In this document: positions 14,301 to 22,644 of the stretch, in pieces
How positions within the stretch are numbered: position 1 is the first letter of the stretch
Layout: the number at the start of each line of letters is the position of its first letter
Assembly: GCA_044359885.1 (NCBI GenBank)
Contig: JBIKLI010000017.1
Coordinates: 1 to 27,647, forward strand
Source of the DNA: CAIOSQ01 sp044359885
GTDB lineage: Bacteria; Pseudomonadota; Alphaproteobacteria; CACIAM-22H2
DNA length: 27,647 nucleotides
Direction of reading: 5' to 3'
Position numbers and translations under genes: made by a program
Notes under the pieces: generated by a model
Told to the model about the DNA's origin: nothing
What the model saw: only the letters and a program-made list of their open reading frames with translations
The model's database searches: none

Positions 14301-15595
14301 GCCTCGCCTTCGCCGTCACGCTTTTCGCGATGTTCGGGCTCGCGGCGCTCGGCACGCCGATCTCGCTCAGCATGATGACCGCGGCCGTGGCCTATCTGCT
14401 GGTCAAGGGCCAGGATCTGGGCCTCGCCGCCGAGCAGATCATCCAGGGCCTCTACGACAGCTTCGTGATCCTGGCGGTGCCGCTGTTCATCATCGCCGCC
14501 AACATCATGAATTCCGGGTCGATCACGACCCGGCTCAACGATTTCTGCGTGGCGCTGGTGGGGCGCTTCCGCGGCGGCCTCGGCCATGTGAACATCGTCG
14601 TCAGCATCATCTTCTCGGGCATGTCGGGATCGGCGGTCGCCGACGCCGCCGGCACGGGCAAGATCTCGATCGACCTGATGACCAAGAACAACCGCTACAC
14701 GCCCGGCTATGCGGCGGCGATCACGGCGGCATCGGCGGTCATCGGTCCGATCATCCCGCCCTCCATCCCGATGGTGCTCTACGCGCTCGTGTCGGACACC
14801 TCGGTCGGCTACCTGTTCATCGGCGGGGCCATCCCCGGACTGCTGATCGGCGCCGTGCTGATGGCCTACAACCACTGGATCGCCGTCCGGCGCGGCTTTC
14901 CGGTCGACGAGAAGGTGCCGCTGGCCCGGATCCCCCGCACGACGCTGCGTGCCTTTCCGGTGCTGCTGATGCCGTTCATCCTGCTCTACGGGATCTATGG
15001 CGGCATCGCGACGCCGACCGAGGCGGCGGCCATGGCGGCGACCTATGCCTTGCTGCTCGCCGCGTTCTTCTATCGCGAGTTGACCTGGCGCGGGCTGTAC
15101 AACGTCCTGCTGGACAGCACGCGGTCTTCGGCATCGGTGGGGCTGCTGATCGGCGGCGCGCTGATCTTCAACTACATCGTGGCCAGCGAGAACATCCCGG
15201 GCACGGTGTCGGCCTGGCTGACGGGGATCGACATCTCGCCGCTCGCGTTCCTGATCTCGGTCAACCTGCTGCTGCTCGTCCTGGGCTGCCTGCTCGACGC
15301 CAGCACGATCATTCTCGTGATCCTTCCTCTGTTCGTGCCGACCTGCAAGGCGCTTGGCATCGACCTCGTCCATTTCGGCGTCGTCACAATCGTCAACGCC
15401 ATGATCGGTCTGATCACGCCGCCCTACGGGGTGCTGCTGTTCGTCACCAACGCCGTCACCGGCATCCCGCTGCGCGCGATGATCGCGGAGATCTGGGGCT
15501 TCATCGCCGTGCTGATCGTCGCCCTGTTCGCGATGATCCTGTTCCCGGACATCGTGCTCTGGCTGCCGCGGATGTTCGGCTACCAGGGCGGCTGA
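14297..15595 (+). CDS. dctM: TRAP transporter large permease, DctM family
   Basis: A 432-residue, highly hydrophobic inner-membrane protein of the usual DctM length with a dozen or so hydrophobic segments. Family landmarks are VPLFIIAANIM, FSGMSGSAVADAAGTGKI, IGPIIPPSIPMVLYA, GIYGGIATPTEAAA and LGCLLDASTIILV, then LITPPYGVLLFV. These build the elevator-type transport site and sodium sites. The TTG at 14297 overlaps the dctQ stop as TTGA and has GGGGAG eight bases upstream, so it is the likely start even though the frame is open further upstream. With DctP and DctQ it completes a TRAP importer for an acidic solute. Confidence 0.92.
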   Translation: MSLAFAVTLFAMFGLAALGTPISLSMMTAAVAYLLVKGQDLGLAAEQIIQGLYDSFVILAVPLFIIAANIMNSGSITTRLNDFCVALVGRFRGGLGHVNIVVSIIFSGMSGSAVADAAGTGKISIDLMTKNNRYTPGYAAAITAASAVIGPIIPPSIPMVLYALVSDTSVGYLFIGGAIPGLLIGAVLMAYNHWIAVRRGFPVDEKVPLARIPRTTLRAFPVLLMPFILLYGIYGGIATPTEAAAMAATYALLLAAFFYRELTWRGLYNVLLDSTRSSASVGLLIGGALIFNYIVASENIPGTVSAWLTGIDISPLAFLISVNLLLLVLGCLLDASTIILVILPLFVPTCKALGIDLVHFGVVTIVNAMIGLITPPYGVLLFVTNAVTGIPLRAMIAEIWGFIAVLIVALFAMILFPDIVLWLPRMFGYQGG

Positions 15596-15673
15596 CGCGT
15601 CCGGCTCGCAGCCTCCTGGCGCGTGTCTGCGCAGCCGGTCATCATCGCGCCGCAAGAGACTGGGATCACCGGC

Positions 15674-16576
15674 ATGGCCATCCGCATCGGCATCAATCCG
15701 ATCACCTGGAGCAACGACGACCTGCCCGAGCTGGGCGGCGACACGCCGCTCGAGACCTGTCTGGCCGAGACGCGGCTTGCCGGATATGCCGGCACCGAGA
15801 TGGGCGGGAAGTTCCCGAACCGCACCGAGGCGCTGAAGCCCGTCCTGGCGCGCCACGGGCTCGCCTTCGTGTCGGGCTGGTACAGCGCGCGGCTGCTGGC
15901 GCGCGACGCCGCCGCCGAGATCGCGGCGATGGCGGGCCATCTCGACCTGATGGCCGGGATGGGCTGTCCGGTGATGGTGTTCGCCGAGGGGACGGGATCG
16001 GTGCAGGGCGATCGCAGCCGCGCGGCGAACGACCGGCCCCTTGTGCCGGCGGATTTCTGGCCCGAATATGCGCGCCGGGTCGAGGCGGTCGCGATGCACA
16101 TGGCGTCGCGCGGCGTGCGGATGGCGTTCCACCACCACATGGGCACGGCGATCCAGGACGGGGACGACATCGACCGGCTGCTGGCGGCCACGGGGCCGGC
16201 GGTCGGCCTGCTGCTCGACACCGGTCATGCCACCTATGCCGGAATCGATCCGCTGGCGCTGGCGCAGCGTCATGGGTCGCGGATCGTCCATGTGCATTGC
16301 AAGGATGTCCGCCGCAAGGTGCTGGAGGAGTCGATCGCCGCCGGCCGGTCCTTCCTCGATGCCGTGCTTGCCGGCGTCTTCACGGTGCCCGGCGACGGCG
16401 ATGTCGACTTCCTGCCGGTGCTGCGGACGCTGCGCGCGTCCGGCTATGCCGGCTGGCTGGTCGTCGAAGCGGAGCAGGATCCGGCCAAGGCGCACCCGCT
16501 GACCTATGCGCGTCTCGGTCACGCGACGATCATGCGGCTCGCCGGGAGCGCGGGCTTCGAGATCGCCGCGAGCTGA
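15674..16576 (+). CDS. iolE: IolE-like myo-inosose-2 dehydratase (xylose isomerase-like TIM barrel)
   Basis: A 300-residue cytoplasmic enzyme of the length and pattern of IolE. IolE dehydrates 2-keto-myo-inositol to the trihydroxycyclohexane-dione. Visible features are GINPITWSNDD (6-16), TEMGGKFP (41-48), the candidate metal ligands Glu105 (VFAEGTGS), Asp182 (LLLDTGHATYAG), His208 (HVHCKDVR) and Glu265, and the EQDPAKA motif (267-273) that is very typical of IolE. It lies 78 nt after dctM with no obvious terminator. The rest of a classical iol cluster (iolB, iolC, iolD) is absent, so the substrate may be an inosose-like compound or another ketosugar. The ATG at 15674 begins right at the conserved N-terminus; upstream GTG starts cannot be excluded. 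Confidence 0.82.
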   Translation: MAIRIGINPITWSNDDLPELGGDTPLETCLAETRLAGYAGTEMGGKFPNRTEALKPVLARHGLAFVSGWYSARLLARDAAAEIAAMAGHLDLMAGMGCPVMVFAEGTGSVQGDRSRAANDRPLVPADFWPEYARRVEAVAMHMASRGVRMAFHHHMGTAIQDGDDIDRLLAATGPAVGLLLDTGHATYAGIDPLALAQRHGSRIVHVHCKDVRRKVLEESIAAGRSFLDAVLAGVFTVPGDGDVDFLPVLRTLRASGYAGWLVVEAEQDPAKAHPLTYARLGHATIMRLAGSAGFEIAAS

Positions 16577-16605
16577 GCGGCCCGGCGACGCGCGGCGCCA
16601 TCGCG

Positions 16606-17541
16606 ATGTCGTGGCCGGCGGCAGGGATCCATCCGGATCGCGCGCGGCTGGAAGTCCTGCTCGGGCTGGCGCCGCATGTCCCGGCGCGGCGCCACATCCA
16701 TGCGCTCGGCGCCGAGGACCGGCCGGGCTACCGCCTCGAGCGGCTGACGATCGACGGCATTCCCGCGCTGCTGACGCGACCGCCGGCGGGCGCGGCGCCG
16801 GTGGCCGCAGCCCTCTACATCCATGCCCATGGCGGTCGCTACGACATCGGCAAGCAGGAACTCGTCGACGGCCGCGCCAGCCTGCAGTCGCCGCCCTATG
16901 CCGAGGCGCTCGCGCGGATCGGCGTCGCCGCGCTGTGCCTCGACCTGCCCTGTTTCGGCGCGCGCGCCGATCTGCAGGAAGGAGCGCTCGCGAAACGCCG
17001 CCTCTGGGAAGGCGGGACGCTGTTCGGCGACATGCTGCGCGATCTGCAGACCGGGCTCGATGCGCTCGACATGATCGAGGGGATCGGTCGCCGTCGCGTC
17101 GCGGCGCTCGGCCTGTCGATGGGGGCGACGCTGGCCTATTGGCTGGCGGCGCTGGACGATCGTGTGTCGGCGCTGGCCCATCTGTGCTGCTTCGCCGATC
17201 TCGCGACCCTGGTCGCCGGTGGCGGCCACCATCTGCACGGGCCCTACATGACCGTTCCCGGTCTGCTGCCGGCCTTCTCCACCGGGACGATCGCCGGGCT
17301 CGCGGCCCCGCGGCCCCAGCTCTGCTGCGTCGGGCTCGACGATCCCCTGACGCCGCCCGCGGCCGTCGCCCGCGGCGCTGCCGATGCGGCGGCTGCCTAT
17401 GCGGCCGCGGGCGCTCCGGAAGCCTGGACGCTGCTGGCCGAACCCGGCGTCGGTCATCGCGAGACCCCGGCGATGCGCGCGGCGGTGCTGGCGTTTCTCG
17501 GCCGGTGGCGGGACGCGCCGGCATGTCCGGATTGGAATTGA
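16606..17541 (+). CDS. alpha/beta hydrolase, dienelactone hydrolase/acyl esterase-like
   Basis: A 311-residue cytoplasmic hydrolase with no signal peptide. The oxyanion region YIHAHGGRYDIGKQE (71-85), nucleophile elbow GLSMGA with Ser171, probable acid Asp245 or Asp246 in GLDDPLTP, and His284 in GVGHRET form a plausible catalytic triad in the right order. This matches the dienelactone hydrolase and acetyl-xylan-esterase-like branch, which cleaves esters or lactones. It lies 29 nt after the IolE-like gene, so it probably removes an acyl group from, or opens a lactone in, the compound handled by this locus. That role is inferred from position. Its stop overlaps the -35 hexamer of the next operon. 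Confidence 0.82.
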   Translation: MSWPAAGIHPDRARLEVLLGLAPHVPARRHIHALGAEDRPGYRLERLTIDGIPALLTRPPAGAAPVAAALYIHAHGGRYDIGKQELVDGRASLQSPPYAEALARIGVAALCLDLPCFGARADLQEGALAKRRLWEGGTLFGDMLRDLQTGLDALDMIEGIGRRRVAALGLSMGATLAYWLAALDDRVSALAHLCCFADLATLVAGGGHHLHGPYMTVPGLLPAFSTGTIAGLAAPRPQLCCVGLDDPLTPPAAVARGAADAAAAYAAAGAPEAWTLLAEPGVGHRETPAMRAAVLAFLGRWRDAPACPDWN

Positions 17542-17566
17542 CAGACCTGGACGCCGAAAGGACTAT
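17538..17566 (+). promoter_or_regulatory. probable sigma70 promoter of the sugar ABC/oxidoreductase operon
   Basis: A perfect TTGACA (17538-17543) is followed, after a 17-nt spacer, by GACTAT (17561-17566), which keeps the key A, A and T positions of the -10 box. It lies about 80 nt before the start of the binding-protein gene and partly inside the hydrolase stop. Location and spacing fit a start of transcription near 17573. Confidence 0.45.
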
Positions 17567-17570
17567 CGGC
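17553..17570. promoter_or_regulatory. inverted repeat overlapping the -10 box, possible operator
   Basis: GCCGA (17553-17557) and TCGGC (17566-17570) are inverted arms around an 8-nt spacer, covering the proposed -10 hexamer. A second inverted repeat, CTTCC-GAT-GGAAG (17580-17592), lies just downstream. A repressor bound here would block the promoter. No regulator gene is in the window to match it to, and five-base arms are modest evidence. Confidence 0.3.
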
Positions 17571-17646
17571 GAAAGCCGTCTTCCGATGGAAGTCCGGCAC
17601 GAAGACAAGCTCAACCGGCCCAGCCCGGCTCCATGGAGGAAATCAC

Positions 17647-18930
17647 ATGACGGTCATGCGTAGCATTTCGACGGCGATGAAGGCGGCCGCCATCTCGCTG
17701 ACGGCGATCGTCGCGGCCGGCACGGCCAGCGCCGCGAACCTGACGATCATGCTGAGCCAGAACGACAATCAGGCAGCGGCGCTCGAGGCGCTGCTGCGCA
17801 GGTACAAGCAGGTCGCGCCCCACGTGAACGTGACGCTGAACGTGGTCGGCTTCAACGTCATCCGCGACCAGCTCAAGGGTCAGCTGGAGGCCGGTGTCGG
17901 CCCCGACATCGCGCTCGTCGTCGATCTTGGCGGCCTCAACCCGTTCTATGTCGATCTGACGCCGCATGTGAACGTCGCGGAATGGGAAGCGAATTACGGC
18001 GCCGTCCTGCCCTGGTATCGCGCCGGCAAGCCCAACGGCATCTTCGCCTTCCATTCCGAGCTCACCGTCACCGGGCCGTTCGTCAATCTGACGAAGTTCG
18101 AGGATGCCGGGGTCAAGCTGCCGCCCCCCGGCGCGACCTGGGACGACTGGGCCGAAGCCACCCGCGCGGTCAAGCGGGCCACGCGTTCCTATGCCGGCAT
18201 GGTGATGGACCGGTCGGGCCACCGTTTCGCCGGACCGGCGATGTCCTACGGCGCCGCCTATTTCGACGCCAGCGGCAGCCTCGCCGTCGATGCCGGTTTC
18301 CGCAGCTTCGCCGAGCGGATGGTCGCCTGGCACAAGGAAGGCCTGATGCCGGCCGATATCTGGCCTGCCGTTTCGGGTGCCACCTATGCCAACGGCAACG
18401 ACATGTTCGCCGCCGGCGAGGTGCCGTTCCACATGGCCGGGTCCTGGAACGTCGGGAGCGTCGACCGCATCGTCGGCGACAAGTTCGACTGGGCGGCCGT
18501 GCCCGTGCCCTGCGGTCCGTCGGGCTGCGGCGTGATGCCGGGCGGCGCCGGCTTCGTGGCGTTCAAGCATTCGGCCAATGCCCAGGAAGCGGCCAAGCTG
18601 GTCGCCTGGCTGGGATCGACCGACGTCGCGCGGGAATGGTATGGCCGCACCGGGGCGATTCCTGCCCACGCCAAGCTTCAGGCCGAGGGGATCGACTACA
18701 CCGCCCACGGCCTCAGCCCGAAGATCTCGAAGGCGCTGAACGTCTTCGTCGCCGGCGCGGCGAAGGCCCAGGCCCAGACCCCGCAGGCCTTCCGCCTCCA
18801 GGGCCATCAGTTCGGCTTCGTGATGTACAACGCGACCGTCCAGTTCCTGGCTGCCGTCATGAACAACCGCATGACGATGGACGACGCGATGGCGCGGATC
18901 GCCGAGGAACTGAAGACCAAGGCACGCTGA
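17647..18930 (+). CDS. sugar ABC transporter substrate-binding protein, family 1 (MalE/UgpB type)
   Basis: A 427-residue periplasmic binding protein. Residues 1-30 are a signal peptide (MRSISTAMKAAAISL, then TASAAN near the cut). The mature start NLTIMLSQNDNQAAALEALL, the GPDIALVVDLG segment and the C-terminal REWYGRTGAIPAH region are typical of extracellular solute-binding protein family 1, which serves CUT1-type oligosaccharide, polyol and glycoside importers. GGAGGAAATCAC precedes the ATG and fixes the start. It is the first gene of a seven-gene operon, followed by a hairpin and then by two permeases, the ATPase and three dehydrogenases. The ligand is not identifiable from sequence. Confidence 0.9.
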   Translation: MTVMRSISTAMKAAAISLTAIVAAGTASAANLTIMLSQNDNQAAALEALLRRYKQVAPHVNVTLNVVGFNVIRDQLKGQLEAGVGPDIALVVDLGGLNPFYVDLTPHVNVAEWEANYGAVLPWYRAGKPNGIFAFHSELTVTGPFVNLTKFEDAGVKLPPPGATWDDWAEATRAVKRATRSYAGMVMDRSGHRFAGPAMSYGAAYFDASGSLAVDAGFRSFAERMVAWHKEGLMPADIWPAVSGATYANGNDMFAAGEVPFHMAGSWNVGSVDRIVGDKFDWAAVPVPCGPSGCGVMPGGAGFVAFKHSANAQEAAKLVAWLGSTDVAREWYGRTGAIPAHAKLQAEGIDYTAHGLSPKISKALNVFVAGAAKAQAQTPQAFRLQGHQFGFVMYNATVQFLAAVMNNRMTMDDAMARIAEELKTKAR

Positions 18931-18947
18931 GTTCAGATGCCGCGCGC

Positions 18948-18972
18948 GGGCAGGGGGTTCGTCCCCCTGTCC
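18948..18972 (+). other. intercistronic stem-loop between the binding-protein and first permease genes
   Basis: GGGCAGGGGG (18948-18957) pairs with CCCCCTGTCC (18963-18972) around the loop TTCGT, ten pairs with one G-U. It occupies the 70-nt gap after the binding-protein stop and lacks a T-tract. It probably stabilises the upstream message or lowers read-through, as the separate hairpin after dctP would. Confidence 0.6.
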
Positions 18973-19000
18973 GTCCGCCGTCGCATTGCGGAAGCCTGAC

Positions 19001-20422
19001 ATGTCGGCGGCGGCGATCCTCCTCTTCTCGATCCTCGGTTTCTGGGCTGTCGGCGGTTCGGTCTGGCTGCTGACGCGACGGCGCTATCGCCTGTCCCAGG
19101 CGCCGCAATTCGCGATGGACCTGCTGGGGTTTCCGGTCGAACTGGCGCAGAGCCTGTTTGGCCGCGGCGGGGTTCCCTACGCGTTCCTGCTGCCGAACAT
19201 GCTGATCTTCGGGCTCTTCACCTTCCTGCCCGTGATCCTCAATTTCTATGTCTCGCTGACCGGCGGTTCGTCGGTCTCCGTCTTCGACCGGCCCTTCGTC
19301 GGATGGGACAATTACCGCGAGATCTTCGCCTGCCGCAGCATTCTCGACCCGTCCAGCTGCCGAAACGCGGGCTACAATTTCTGGGCCAGCCTGGGCAACA
19401 CGCTCTGGTTCGTGCTGTTCCAGGTGCCGGTACTGGTCTTCTTCGCGCTGATCACCGCGCTGGTGGTCAACCGGGCGATGGCCGGCCGGGGGTTCTGGCG
19501 GGCGATGTTCTTCTACCCGGTCATGCTGTCCCCCGTGGTCATCGCGAATGTCTGGAAGTGGAGCCTGCACCGCCGCGGCATCCTCAACGAAAGCCTCGCG
19601 GCCGGTGCAAAGGGCATGACGGCCCTCGCGGGGATGTCGGGCTTCAACCTGTCGATGGCCGTGCTGTTCGGGGTGCTGCTGCTCGTGTCCATCGAGCGCA
19701 CGATCCGCGCCGGACGCACCGCGTCGCTGGCCTGGGGCGGCGTCGCCGGCGGCGTCTTCGTGCTGCTCGCCCTCTGGGCCGATCCGTTGCGCACGCTCGG
19801 CTTCGGCAGCATCCTGCCCGCGGCGGCGCTGGCGGCTTGCTGGCTTTGGCTGGTGGCGCGCGACAGCCCTTGGGTGCGGAGCGCGGCGCTGGCGCTGTCG
19901 GCGGCCAGCGTGACCCTGCTGCTGCTGGTCCAGTTCGACGCGGTCTTCGATCTCTCGGGGTTCCGCCCGATCAACTGGCTGGTCACGCCGAACACCGGCT
20001 GGCCCTTCTTCTGGGTCGTGTTCGTCTTCTGCTGGGCGCATATGGGTTTCTACATGCTGATCCTGCTGGCCGGACTGCAGGCGATCCCGAAGGATCTCTA
20101 CGAGGCCGCGGAGATGGACGGCACGACCCCGGTGCGCATCTTCTTCCGGATCACCCTGCCGCTGCTGATGCCGACGCTGACCGTGGTGCTGATCCTGTCG
20201 CTGATCCGCTCCTTCCAGGTCTTCGACGACGTCTACCTGCTGACCGGGGGCGGCCCCGGACGCGAGACCTTCATGATCGTGCAGAACATCTTCGAGGGCG
20301 CCTTCGCCGGCACGTCGCCGCTCTACGGGCTCGCCGCGGCCGGATCGGTGCTGATGGCCATCATCATCGCGGCGTTCACGGCCGTGCAGCTCGTCCTGAC
20401 CCGCAAGCGTTCCGGGATCTGA
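19001..20422 (+). CDS. sugar ABC transporter permease (MalF/UgpA type) with a large hydrophobic insertion
   Basis: A 473-residue inner-membrane permease, against about 290-310 for ordinary UgpA-type subunits. Residues 60-200 carry the usual start (PYAFLLPNMLIFGLF, then LGNTLWFVLF and YPVMLSPVVIANVWKW), and 322-473 the usual end, with INWLVTPNTGW, LLAGLQAIP and the EAA loop at 368-387 (EAAEMDGTTPVRIFFRITLP). Between them, residues about 204-320 are an extra block with four hydrophobic stretches (214-230, 244-259, 267-285, 293-313). An extra N-terminal helix (4-24) is also present. This differs from the soluble P2 domain of MalF. ATG 19001 is chosen; TTG at 18986 is possible. It pairs with the next permease. 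Confidence 0.86.
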   Translation: MSAAAILLFSILGFWAVGGSVWLLTRRRYRLSQAPQFAMDLLGFPVELAQSLFGRGGVPYAFLLPNMLIFGLFTFLPVILNFYVSLTGGSSVSVFDRPFVGWDNYREIFACRSILDPSSCRNAGYNFWASLGNTLWFVLFQVPVLVFFALITALVVNRAMAGRGFWRAMFFYPVMLSPVVIANVWKWSLHRRGILNESLAAGAKGMTALAGMSGFNLSMAVLFGVLLLVSIERTIRAGRTASLAWGGVAGGVFVLLALWADPLRTLGFGSILPAAALAACWLWLVARDSPWVRSAALALSAASVTLLLLVQFDAVFDLSGFRPINWLVTPNTGWPFFWVVFVFCWAHMGFYMLILLAGLQAIPKDLYEAAEMDGTTPVRIFFRITLPLLMPTLTVVLILSLIRSFQVFDDVYLLTGGGPGRETFMIVQNIFEGAFAGTSPLYGLAAAGSVLMAIIIAAFTAVQLVLTRKRSGI

Positions 20423-20425
20423 GCC

Positions 20426-21532
20426 ATGGCTGCCGCAGCACCTGCCGGCTTCTCGCTGGCTCGCTTCCTGACCCGCACCGCGGGCCGGCGCGACGGATCG
20501 GGCGGGATCGGGATCACCGACCTGCTGGCCTATGCCTATCTCGCCCTCGGCGTCCTCGTGATCCTGCTTCCGGTGCTGTGGACGGTCGTGTCGTCGTTCA
20601 AGCCGCGCGAGCAGATCGAGGTCTTCGATACCCGCGTCCTGCCCTACCAGCAGCTGACCGAACAGATCGGCGGCCGCAACCGGCCGCTCTATCGCTGGGA
20701 CGACCCGGCCACCGACAACGGGGCGGTGCTTGTCTTCAAGCGCGGGCCGACGCGCGCCATCACCGAGGTCAGCCGCGTCGACCGGCCCGACCAGGTGCTG
20801 CGCGCCCCGCGCGCCGCGCTGATCCCGGCCGAGCGCATGCGGCTGGCGACCGAGAACTACCTCGCCCCGATCCTGGGTTCGGGCGATGCGCGACAGTTCA
20901 CCTTCGTCCGCTACCTGACCAACACGGTCTTCGTCACCGTGGTGGCGACGCTCATCACGCTGCTCATCAACTCGATGGCCGCCTTCGCCCTGTCGAAGTA
21001 CCGGTTCCGCGGCCAGATGACCTTCACGCTGCTGATCATCGCGACGCTGCTGATCCCGTCGACGATCATCCTGGTGTCGCTGTTCTTCGTCGTCTGGAGC
21101 CTGGGGATGTTCGGATCGCTCTGGGGGGTCATCATTCCGGCGGCGGCGACGCCCACCGGGGTCTTCCTGCTGCGCCAGTACATGCTGACCATCCCCGACG
21201 AACTGCTGGAGGCGGCGCGGATGGACGCGGCGTCGGAATGGAAGATCTACTGGCGCATCGTGCTGCCGCTGTCGCTGCCGGCGCTGTCGGTGCTGGCGAT
21301 CCTGTCGGTGATCTGGCGCTGGAACGATTTCCTCTGGCCGCTGATCGTGCTGGTCTCCGACCCGCGGAACCACACGCTGCAGATCGGCCTGACCTCGTTC
21401 ACGGGCGAGTTCAACACGGCGCACAACTTCATCCTCGCGATGACGGTCGTCTCGCTGCTGCCGGTGACGCTGGTCTTCGTCTGGCTGCAGCGCTTCATCA
21501 CCACCGGAATCGCGACCACGGGTCTGAAATGA
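20426..21532 (+). CDS. sugar ABC transporter permease (MalG/UgpE type) with an enlarged periplasmic loop
   Basis: A 368-residue inner-membrane permease, some 80-90 residues longer than common MalG/UgpE proteins. TM1 is at about 34-54, ending in VVSSFKPREQI. Residues about 62-142 are an extra hydrophilic stretch before the conserved TENYLAPIL (142-150). The rest is standard: YLTNTVFV (163-170), FALSKYRFRG, and the EAA loop at 262-281 (EAARMDAASEWKIYWRIVLP) that docks on the ATPase. The insert faces the periplasm by topology and may contact the binding protein or substrate. The ATG lies 3 nt after the previous stop, and the gene overlaps the ATPase start by 4 nt (ATGA). Confidence 0.88.
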   Translation: MAAAAPAGFSLARFLTRTAGRRDGSGGIGITDLLAYAYLALGVLVILLPVLWTVVSSFKPREQIEVFDTRVLPYQQLTEQIGGRNRPLYRWDDPATDNGAVLVFKRGPTRAITEVSRVDRPDQVLRAPRAALIPAERMRLATENYLAPILGSGDARQFTFVRYLTNTVFVTVVATLITLLINSMAAFALSKYRFRGQMTFTLLIIATLLIPSTIILVSLFFVVWSLGMFGSLWGVIIPAAATPTGVFLLRQYMLTIPDELLEAARMDAASEWKIYWRIVLPLSLPALSVLAILSVIWRWNDFLWPLIVLVSDPRNHTLQIGLTSFTGEFNTAHNFILAMTVVSLLPVTLVFVWLQRFITTGIATTGLK

Positions 21533-22644
21533 CGGAGACGCGGATGACCACGCCCGCCCTGCGCCTCAGCAACATCCGAAAGTCGTTCGGGCCGGTCGAC
21601 GTGATCCACGGCATCGACCTGGAGATCGCCGAGGGCGAATTCGTCGTCTTCGTCGGCCCGTCCGGCTGCGGCAAGTCGACCTTGCTGCGGCTGATCGCGG
21701 GGCTGGAGGACGCCAGCGCGGGCGACATCCATGTGGCGGGCCGCCGCGTGAACGACGTGCCTGCTTCCGAGCGCGGCCTGTCGATGGTGTTCCAGTCCTA
21801 CGCGCTCTATCCGCACATGTCGGTGCGTTCGAACCTGTCCTTCGGGCTGGAGAACCTGCGCATGCCGCGGGCCGAGATCGTCCGGCGGGTCGACGCGGCG
21901 GCGCGGATGCTGCAGATCGACCAGCTGATGGATCGCCGGCCGGGCCAGCTTTCGGGCGGCCAGCGCCAGCGCGTGGCGATCGGCCGCGCGATCGTGCGCG
22001 AGCCGGTGATATTCCTGTTCGACGAACCGTTGTCCAATCTCGACGCCGAGCTCCGCGTCCAGATGCGGGTCGAGATCTCCCAGCTGCACGCGCAGCTGCG
22101 CAACACGATGATCTACGTGACCCACGACCAGGTCGAGGCGATGACCATGGCCGACCGCATCGTCGTGCTGCGCGGCGGGCGGATCGAGCAGGTGGGGCCG
22201 CCGCTCGAACTCTACAACCACCCCGTCAATCGCTTCGTCGCCGGGTTCATCGGCGCGCCGCAGATGAATTTTCTCGGCGGCGTCGTCGCAGGCGACGATG
22301 CGATCCGCCTGGATGCGGGGCCGGTCAAGAGCGTGCGCTTCGCCGAGCCCGTCGCGGCGGGCACGCGCGTCGTCGTGGGAATCCGCCCCGAATCGATCCG
22401 CGTCGCGCTGGACGGCGCCGGCGAGTTCCAGGGAACCGTGCGCAGCTTCGAGCAGCTCGGCGCGCTGACCTACATCTATGTCGTCCTGACCGATGGGGAG
22501 AAGCTGACCGTGCAGATCCCCGATCAGGTGCCGCTGTCGCGCGGCCAGTCGATCGGCATCACGCTGCCGCTCGCCGCCGTCCATGTCTTCCGCGAGGACG
22601 GCGGCGCCGGCATCGGGCTGGAGCGGGGGATCGCCGGGCGATGA
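21529..22644 (+). CDS. sugar ABC transporter ATP-binding protein, MalK/UgpC type
   Basis: A 371-residue ATPase. Walker A GPSGCGKST is at 43-51, Q-loop Q89 (VFQSYALYPHMSV), signature LSGGQRQR at 141-148, Walker B IFLFDEP at 161-167 and switch His199. Residues after about 240 form the TOBE regulatory region (FIGAPQMNFL, GIRPESIRV), as in MalK, UgpC and MsmK. The ATG at 21529 overlaps the permease stop by 4 nt; an in-frame ATG at 21544 with GGAGACGCGG upstream may also be used. The 3' end overlaps the next gene by 4 nt. It energises the importer made with the two enlarged permeases. Confidence 0.93.
   Translation: MTETRMTTPALRLSNIRKSFGPVDVIHGIDLEIAEGEFVVFVGPSGCGKSTLLRLIAGLEDASAGDIHVAGRRVNDVPASERGLSMVFQSYALYPHMSVRSNLSFGLENLRMPRAEIVRRVDAAARMLQIDQLMDRRPGQLSGGQRQRVAIGRAIVREPVIFLFDEPLSNLDAELRVQMRVEISQLHAQLRNTMIYVTHDQVEAMTMADRIVVLRGGRIEQVGPPLELYNHPVNRFVAGFIGAPQMNFLGGVVAGDDAIRLDAGPVKSVRFAEPVAAGTRVVVGIRPESIRVALDGAGEFQGTVRSFEQLGALTYIYVVLTDGEKLTVQIPDQVPLSRGQSIGITLPLAAVHVFREDGGAGIGLERGIAGR

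Noticed and set aside
14228..17614. A very long open frame on the minus strand (over 1100 codons), and similar long frames at 2859-5426 plus and 24367-27618 minus
   Set aside because: They are antisense or out of frame to well-supported genes, are full of Arg, Gly, Asp and His typical of GC-rich shadow frames, and show no family motifs.
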